From assembly GCF_006228125.1 (NCBI RefSeq), contig NZ_VDFY01000120.1, positions 1 through 35,370 on the forward strand: 35,370 nucleotides of DNA, read 5' to 3'. Positions 32,566-35,370 of this stretch are shown here, piece after piece. The notes beneath the pieces were generated by a model. It worked only from the letters and a program-made list of their open reading frames with translations, searched no databases and was not told where the DNA came from. Every line of letters starts with the position of its first letter. The stretch's first letter is position 1. The position numbers were made by a program, and so were the translations under genes. The DNA is from Micromonospora orduensis. Its GTDB lineage: Bacteria; Actinomycetota; Actinomycetes; Mycobacteriales; Micromonosporaceae.

Positions 32566-33312
32566 TCAGCGGTACGCGTCGAGCAGGGCCAGCACCGCCG
32601 CCGGGTCCTCCACGTGCGCGTTGTGCCCGAGCCCGGGCAGCGTGACGACCGGGACGCCGTACTCCTTGAGCTGCGCGTCGGTGACCATCGGGTCGTGCTC
32701 GCCGCGGGCCAGCACCACTGGCACGTCGGTGGCGGCGATCAGGGCGGCCAGGTCGGGCTCGCCGACGGCGAACGCCTTCGGATCCATGGCGAGGCGCCAC
32801 CGGCCGTCGACCTGCCGCAGCCCGGCGTCCACGACCGGGTGGTCCGGTGGGAGCAGACCGACCAGCCCGGAGACCCGCAGGTAGCGGCGTGCCGCCTCGG
32901 TGCGGTTGGCGAACCAGCTGACCGGACGGGCGGCCAGCTCGGCGGCGCGGTCCAGCTCGGCAGGCGACCAGACCGCCTTGATGCCCAACCCGACCACCGC
33001 GTCGACCGGCAGCCCGGCGTCGCGGGCGGCCAGCGCGAGACCGACGACCCCGCCGAGCGAGTGCCCGAGCACGACGAGACGGTCGTCGGCTGCCAGGCCA
33101 CGGGCGATCCGGTCGGCGAGACCAGCGAAGGAGTACGACGGCAGCGGCGCCGACCAGCCGTGACCGGCGAGGTCCGGGGCGAGCCAGCGCCCAGGCCAGT
33201 GCTGCTCCAGCAACGGCGACCAGGGCAGCCACACGTCCCCGCTCGCCCCCATCCCGTGCAGCAGCAGCAGGATCGGTCCACGACCGGCTTGACCACCCGA
33301 TTCATCCACCAC
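32566..33312 (-). CDS. Alpha/beta hydrolase
   Basis: 248 residues from the first start at 33312. The fold is clear: LLLLHGMGASGDVW oxyanion segment at 15-28, PDLAGHGWS at 47-54, nucleophile elbow GHSLGG with Ser85, acidic residue Asp207 in ARGEHDPMV and the catalytic histidine in GLGHNAH (His230 or His233). The cap region between residues 110 and 185 is helical. No signal peptide is seen, so it is cytosolic. The substrate is unknown, and esterase, thioesterase or C-C hydrolase roles are all possible. It lies downstream of the C39 peptidase gene on the same strand but behind a strong stem-loop, so it is probably transcribed separately. Confidence 0.88.
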   Translation of the reverse strand: MVDESGGQAGRGPILLLLHGMGASGDVWLPWSPLLEQHWPGRWLAPDLAGHGWSAPLPSYSFAGLADRIARGLAADDRLVVLGHSLGGVVGLALAARDAGLPVDAVVGLGIKAVWSPAELDRAAELAARPVSWFANRTEAARRYLRVSGLVGLLPPDHPVVDAGLRQVDGRWRLAMDPKAFAVGEPDLAALIAATDVPVVLARGEHDPMVTDAQLKEYGVPVVTLPGLGHNAHVEDPAAVLALLDAYR

Positions 33313-33386
33313 GGCCGCAGTCTCCCACGGTTCGCGGCCCCGGACGAGAGTCCTCGTCGGCGCACGCCGGGCCGCCCTACCAGGAC

Positions 33387-33427
33387 GCCGCGGGCGCCGG
33401 CCCCTCGTGGGGGACGGCGCCCGCGGC
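33387..33427. terminator. Strong stem-loop terminator of the C39 peptidase gene
   Basis: A perfect 13-bp stem (33387-33399 with 33415-33427) encloses a 15-base loop that itself contains CCCC/GGGG pairing around TCGT, giving a long hairpin. It starts 17 bp after the peptidase stop on the minus strand. Confidence 0.7.
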
Positions 33428-33443
33428 GGTCCACACGCCTGGG

Positions 33444-34280
33444 TCAGGCGGAGTAGCCCCGGGTGGCGATCCAGTTGGCCAGGTCGATCGTGGTGATCCA
33501 GTACGACGGGTCGGCCGCGTTCGCCGAGTCGGCGATCCGCACGGTCCGGCCGTTGTCCTTGTAACCCACCACGGCGATGTAGTGCCCGCCGCCGTAGGAG
33601 TGCCAGCCGCCGTTGGTGTCGACGGCGTCGCCGGCGACGTTGGCCACCACGCCGCGGCCGTCGGTGATGGCCTTGACGACGTCGGCCTGGAGCTGGTCCA
33701 TCTGGGCCGGGCTGGGGGCACCCGCGAACATCCGGGTCCGGTACGGGGAACCCTTCACCTCGGCGTTGAGCACGCGGGTGGTGTCCAGGGCCGAGTTGGT
33801 GCCCATCTCGGTGGTGCCCAGCTTGACGGCGAGTTCGTTCTGGGTGCGGTCGATGCCGCTGGCGCTGAGCGCGTTGCGGGTGGCCGCCGGGCCGCAGTTG
33901 TAGTACGTGTTCTGCGCCTCGTAGTCGTAGTCGAGCACCTTCGTCGCGGGCGGCTTCGGCGGGGTCGGCTTACGGGTGAGGTCCGGGTTGGCGCTGGCCT
34001 TCGCGGCGGGCGACGCGGCGCTGGTGGCCGGGGCGGCGCTGCTCGGCGCGGCGCTGGCCGAGGGGGACGCGACGCGCGCCTGGCTCCGGGAGGCGGCCAT
34101 GTCGCTGCGCATCTCGGCGACCGTGGTCGCGGTGTGCTGGCCGGCCGGGGCGTCGTCGGTGTCGGTGAGCAGGACACCGGTGGTGGTCGCGAGCGCGAGG
34201 GCCGCGGCGGAGGCGGCGACGATCTGGTACGGACGTTCGGTGGTGAGACGGCGGAGCTGGCGCTTCAGGGTGTGCTTCAC
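33444..34280 (-). CDS. Secreted/membrane-anchored C39-family cysteine peptidase-like protein
   Basis: 278 residues from GTG 34280, chosen for GGAGG five bases upstream (the frame runs to 34313). A basic N-terminus (KHTLKRQLRRLTTERPYQ) precedes a hydrophobic helix (about 20-38), a signal or anchor. A Ser/Ala/Pro-rich stalk (50-112) leads to the peptidase_C39_2 domain: oxyanion Gln123 and nucleophile Cys129 in QNTYYNCGPAATRNAL, His233 in GGHYIAVVGY and Asp251 in RIADSAN. Members probably act on cell-wall or secreted peptides. The substrate is unknown. Expression is almost certainly controlled by the c-di-AMP riboswitch upstream, as for many actinobacterial wall-remodelling enzymes. Confidence 0.9.
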   Translation of the reverse strand: MKHTLKRQLRRLTTERPYQIVAASAAALALATTTGVLLTDTDDAPAGQHTATTVAEMRSDMAASRSQARVASPSASAAPSSAAPATSAASPAAKASANPDLTRKPTPPKPPATKVLDYDYEAQNTYYNCGPAATRNALSASGIDRTQNELAVKLGTTEMGTNSALDTTRVLNAEVKGSPYRTRMFAGAPSPAQMDQLQADVVKAITDGRGVVANVAGDAVDTNGGWHSYGGGHYIAVVGYKDNGRTVRIADSANAADPSYWITTIDLANWIATRGYSA

Positions 34281-34390
34281 GGGGTCCTCCACGGTTCGGG
34301 GGGAGAGCGGCACACCGGGGCCGACCCGGTATCCGGGCAGGCGCCAGCGCGCGAACCGTGGTCCGCGGATGGTGAACCGCTCGAGGGGAT

Positions 34391-34409
34391 CGCCCGGCGC
34401 GGCCGGGCG
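34391..34409 (-). promoter_or_regulatory. GC-rich hairpin between riboswitch and peptidase gene
   Basis: An 8-bp stem CGCCCGGC/GCCGGGCG closes a three-base loop, just after the upstream ORF and about 110 nt before the peptidase start. It may belong to the riboswitch expression platform (attenuator) or isolate the ribosome-binding region. There is no T-run on the transcribed side. Confidence 0.35.
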
Positions 34410-34431
34410 GGAAGGGCGATGACCCGGGGGG

Positions 34432-34512
34432 TCAGCTCACCGGACGGATGAGCGGGGGCACCGCAACGCCGTGGAGGCGGGGGAACAAGCGAGGGGTGGA
34501 GAGGTGCTGCAC
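34432..34512 (-). CDS. Upstream ORF of 26 codons between riboswitch and peptidase gene
   Basis: GTG 34512 lies ten bases after AAGGAG at the 3' edge of the riboswitch. The frame encodes VQHLSTPRLFPRLHGVAV and eight more residues, then stops. Its ribosome-binding site abuts the last riboswitch helix, so c-di-AMP binding could expose or hide it. It may be a leader peptide tied to regulation. Short length makes the coding call uncertain. Confidence 0.4.
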   Translation of the reverse strand: MQHLSTPRLFPRLHGVAVPPLIRPVS

Positions 34513-34521
34513 GAGGATGGA

Positions 34522-34650
34522 ACTCCTTCCGACACCGCCTACCGGGTTAGCTGACGGATTCGGGCGGGAAGATCGCCCTACCGCGGGCCGTGGCTCGCGG
34601 ATTCACCCCGGACTTACTGATGGGTCCCCGGTTCGTTGATCACGATTGAG
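34522..34650 (-). promoter_or_regulatory. c-di-AMP riboswitch (ydaO/yuaA type)
   Basis: On the minus strand the conserved blocks of the ydaO riboswitch occur in order: AACCGGGGACCCA near the 5' end, CCGGGGTGAATC, a GCGAGCC/GGCCCGC hairpin, GGTAGGGCGATCTTCCCGCC, CCGTCAGCTAACCCGGTAGG and the closing GGAAGGAG. This RNA binds cyclic di-AMP and in actinobacteria lies upstream of wall hydrolases and peptidases, usually turning expression off when c-di-AMP is high. Here it precedes the C39 peptidase by about 240 nt. Edges are approximate. The match is by eye but strong. Confidence 0.9.
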
Positions 34651-34702
34651 CGGGTCGGCGCGGCGTCGCCTCTTGCGATCGGTAACCGCACCGGACAGCA
34701 CG

Positions 34703-34732
34703 ACAGTACTGGCCGACGCGTACGCCTGCCAA
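34703..34732 (-). promoter_or_regulatory. Candidate promoter of the riboswitch-peptidase transcript
   Basis: On the minus strand TTGGCA (34727-34732) and TACTGT (34703-34708) are 18 bp apart, fitting -35 and -10 elements. Predicted transcription start near 34696 leaves about 45 nt before the riboswitch core. The surrounding 34660-34800 is noticeably less GC-rich than the genes. Confidence 0.4.
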
Positions 34733-34924
34733 GCCGCTTCCACCTGCGTAAACATCATTCTGGACGACAATTTCTGCGCGTATTGCCGATGACGTGACTC
34801 GATGGGACAACCGGTGACGGCGACGCCTGTGGTCGACAACCGGACAGGCCGTCGACAATGTCGTCGCATCCGCGCGAACAACGGGCCCGATCGCGTCGTG
34901 CGCCCGATTTCCCAGGCCCGTGAC

Positions 34925-34967
34925 CGGGCTCACGTCACAGATCGGGCTCAACTGCCGCTCGGGCTCA
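34925..34967. repeat. Three direct copies of CGGGCTCA at 17-18 bp spacing
   Basis: CGGGCTCA occurs at 34925-34932, 34943-34950 and 34960-34967, with the last two extended to CGGGCTCAAC. The last copy overlaps the end of the right-edge gene. It may be a regulator-binding array upstream of the riboswitch promoter, or part of a decaying coding region. No known site is recognised. Confidence 0.3.
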
Positions 34968-35370
34968 ACCGACGCGGGCCGGGCGCCAGCGCGCCACCGG
35001 TGCGGGACGTACCGCACCGGTCGCCGCCCGGCGGGCCGGCGCCGGGTCGGGCCGCAGTCGGGCTGCGGCCGCGTACGCCTCCTCGGCGAGTGTGCGGGCC
35101 GACTCGGCGGCCAGTTCCGCGGCCCGCCAGGCCGACCGTTCCCGCTCGGCGGCGACCCGGTGGTCGGCCAGCCTCGCGTCCCTGATCGCCCGGGCGAGCA
35201 GCACCTCCTGCTCGACGGGGTGCCGGCGGGGATCCCAACCGCGCCGGTGCCCGAACACGTCGCCGAGCTGCCCCATGGTCAGCTCCCCGCGCCAGTACGC
35301 CGCCATCGCGGCGCGGTGCAGGTACCGCTCCCGGGCGGCGTACTCGGCGGGGGTGTGCGGGGTCCGCGGG
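34965..35370 (-). CDS. Uncharacterised Ala/Arg-rich protein, 5' end outside the window
   Basis: The frame is open from the right edge and codes TPAEYAARERYLHRAAMAAY before the first internal ATG at 35306, so the gene very likely begins beyond 35370. The visible 134 residues include WRGELTMGQLGDVFGHRRGW, then a helical Glu/Ala/Arg stretch (ARAIRDARLADHRVAAERER) that may form a coiled coil, and an Arg/Pro/Ala-rich tail. No family is recognised. It is upstream of the riboswitch-peptidase transcript on the same strand, 230 bp from its promoter. Confidence 0.6.
   Translation of the reverse strand, partial: PRTPHTPAEYAARERYLHRAAMAAYWRGELTMGQLGDVFGHRRGWDPRRHPVEQEVLLARAIRDARLADHRVAAERERSAWRAAELAAESARTLAEEAYAAAARLRPDPAPARRAATGAVRPAPVARWRPARVG

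Noticed and set aside
1..35370. CRISPR arrays, tRNA or rRNA genes, IS elements and integrase attachment sites
   Set aside because: I looked for regularly spaced repeats, tRNA-like cloverleaf motifs (GGTTCGAATCC-type T-arms) and transposase or integrase proteins. None was found, so the accessory block at 4200-9500 has no visible mobility gene apart from the HNH family protein.

Overview
The window is very GC-rich and densely coded on both strands, with GTG and TTG starts, GC-rich stem-loop terminators and several promoters of the TANNNT type placed 6-8 bases before a start codon. The gene content (actinobacterial GlgM/GlgE pathway, DUF222-HNH protein, YaaA-like and DUF2183 proteins, an actinobacterial c-di-AMP riboswitch) points to an actinomycete, most likely a member of Micromonosporaceae. 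This assignment is inferred from content and style, not from a search.

Region 1 (15-4199 and 9518-13728) is a storage-glucan locus. It encodes phosphoglucomutase, GlgC, a divergent GlgA/GlgM-type synthase, GlgE and GlgB, which together form the route glucose-6-P to glucose-1-P to ADP-glucose to maltose-1-P to alpha-1,4-glucan to branched glucan. The two halves are separated by about 5.3 kb of accessory genes (about 4200-9500): a short inositol-1-phosphate synthase homologue, a DUF222-HNH endonuclease with a probable SOS box, a small membrane peptide with an XRE regulator, a minimal GntR protein, a 32-bp-armed inverted repeat, and an AbrB/PIN toxin-antitoxin pair with a 23-bp palindromic operator.

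Region 2 (13776-22190) holds mixed genes: a DUF2183 HAD-like phosphatase, a GT-C-like membrane protein, a YaaA-family protein, a protein that may carry a WhiA-like LAGLIDADG domain, a TAXI-type solute-binding lipoprotein convergent with a two-component system, a small acidic protein, and a DUF952 protein.

Region 3 (22201-32561) is a cell-wall glycopolymer locus. It has two membrane-anchored CDP-glycerol/CDP-ribitol-type polymerases (TagF-like), a large polytopic membrane protein, a TetR regulator, a TagGH-type ABC exporter, and a fused IspD-like cytidylyltransferase plus short-chain reductase that resembles the bifunctional CDP-ribitol synthases (Bcs1/TarIJ type). The simplest reading is synthesis and export of a polyol-phosphate (teichoic-acid-like) polymer.

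Region 4 (32566-35370) has an alpha/beta hydrolase and a secreted C39-type cysteine peptidase preceded by a clear c-di-AMP (ydaO-type) riboswitch and a short upstream ORF. It ends with an Ala/Arg-rich gene that runs off the right edge.
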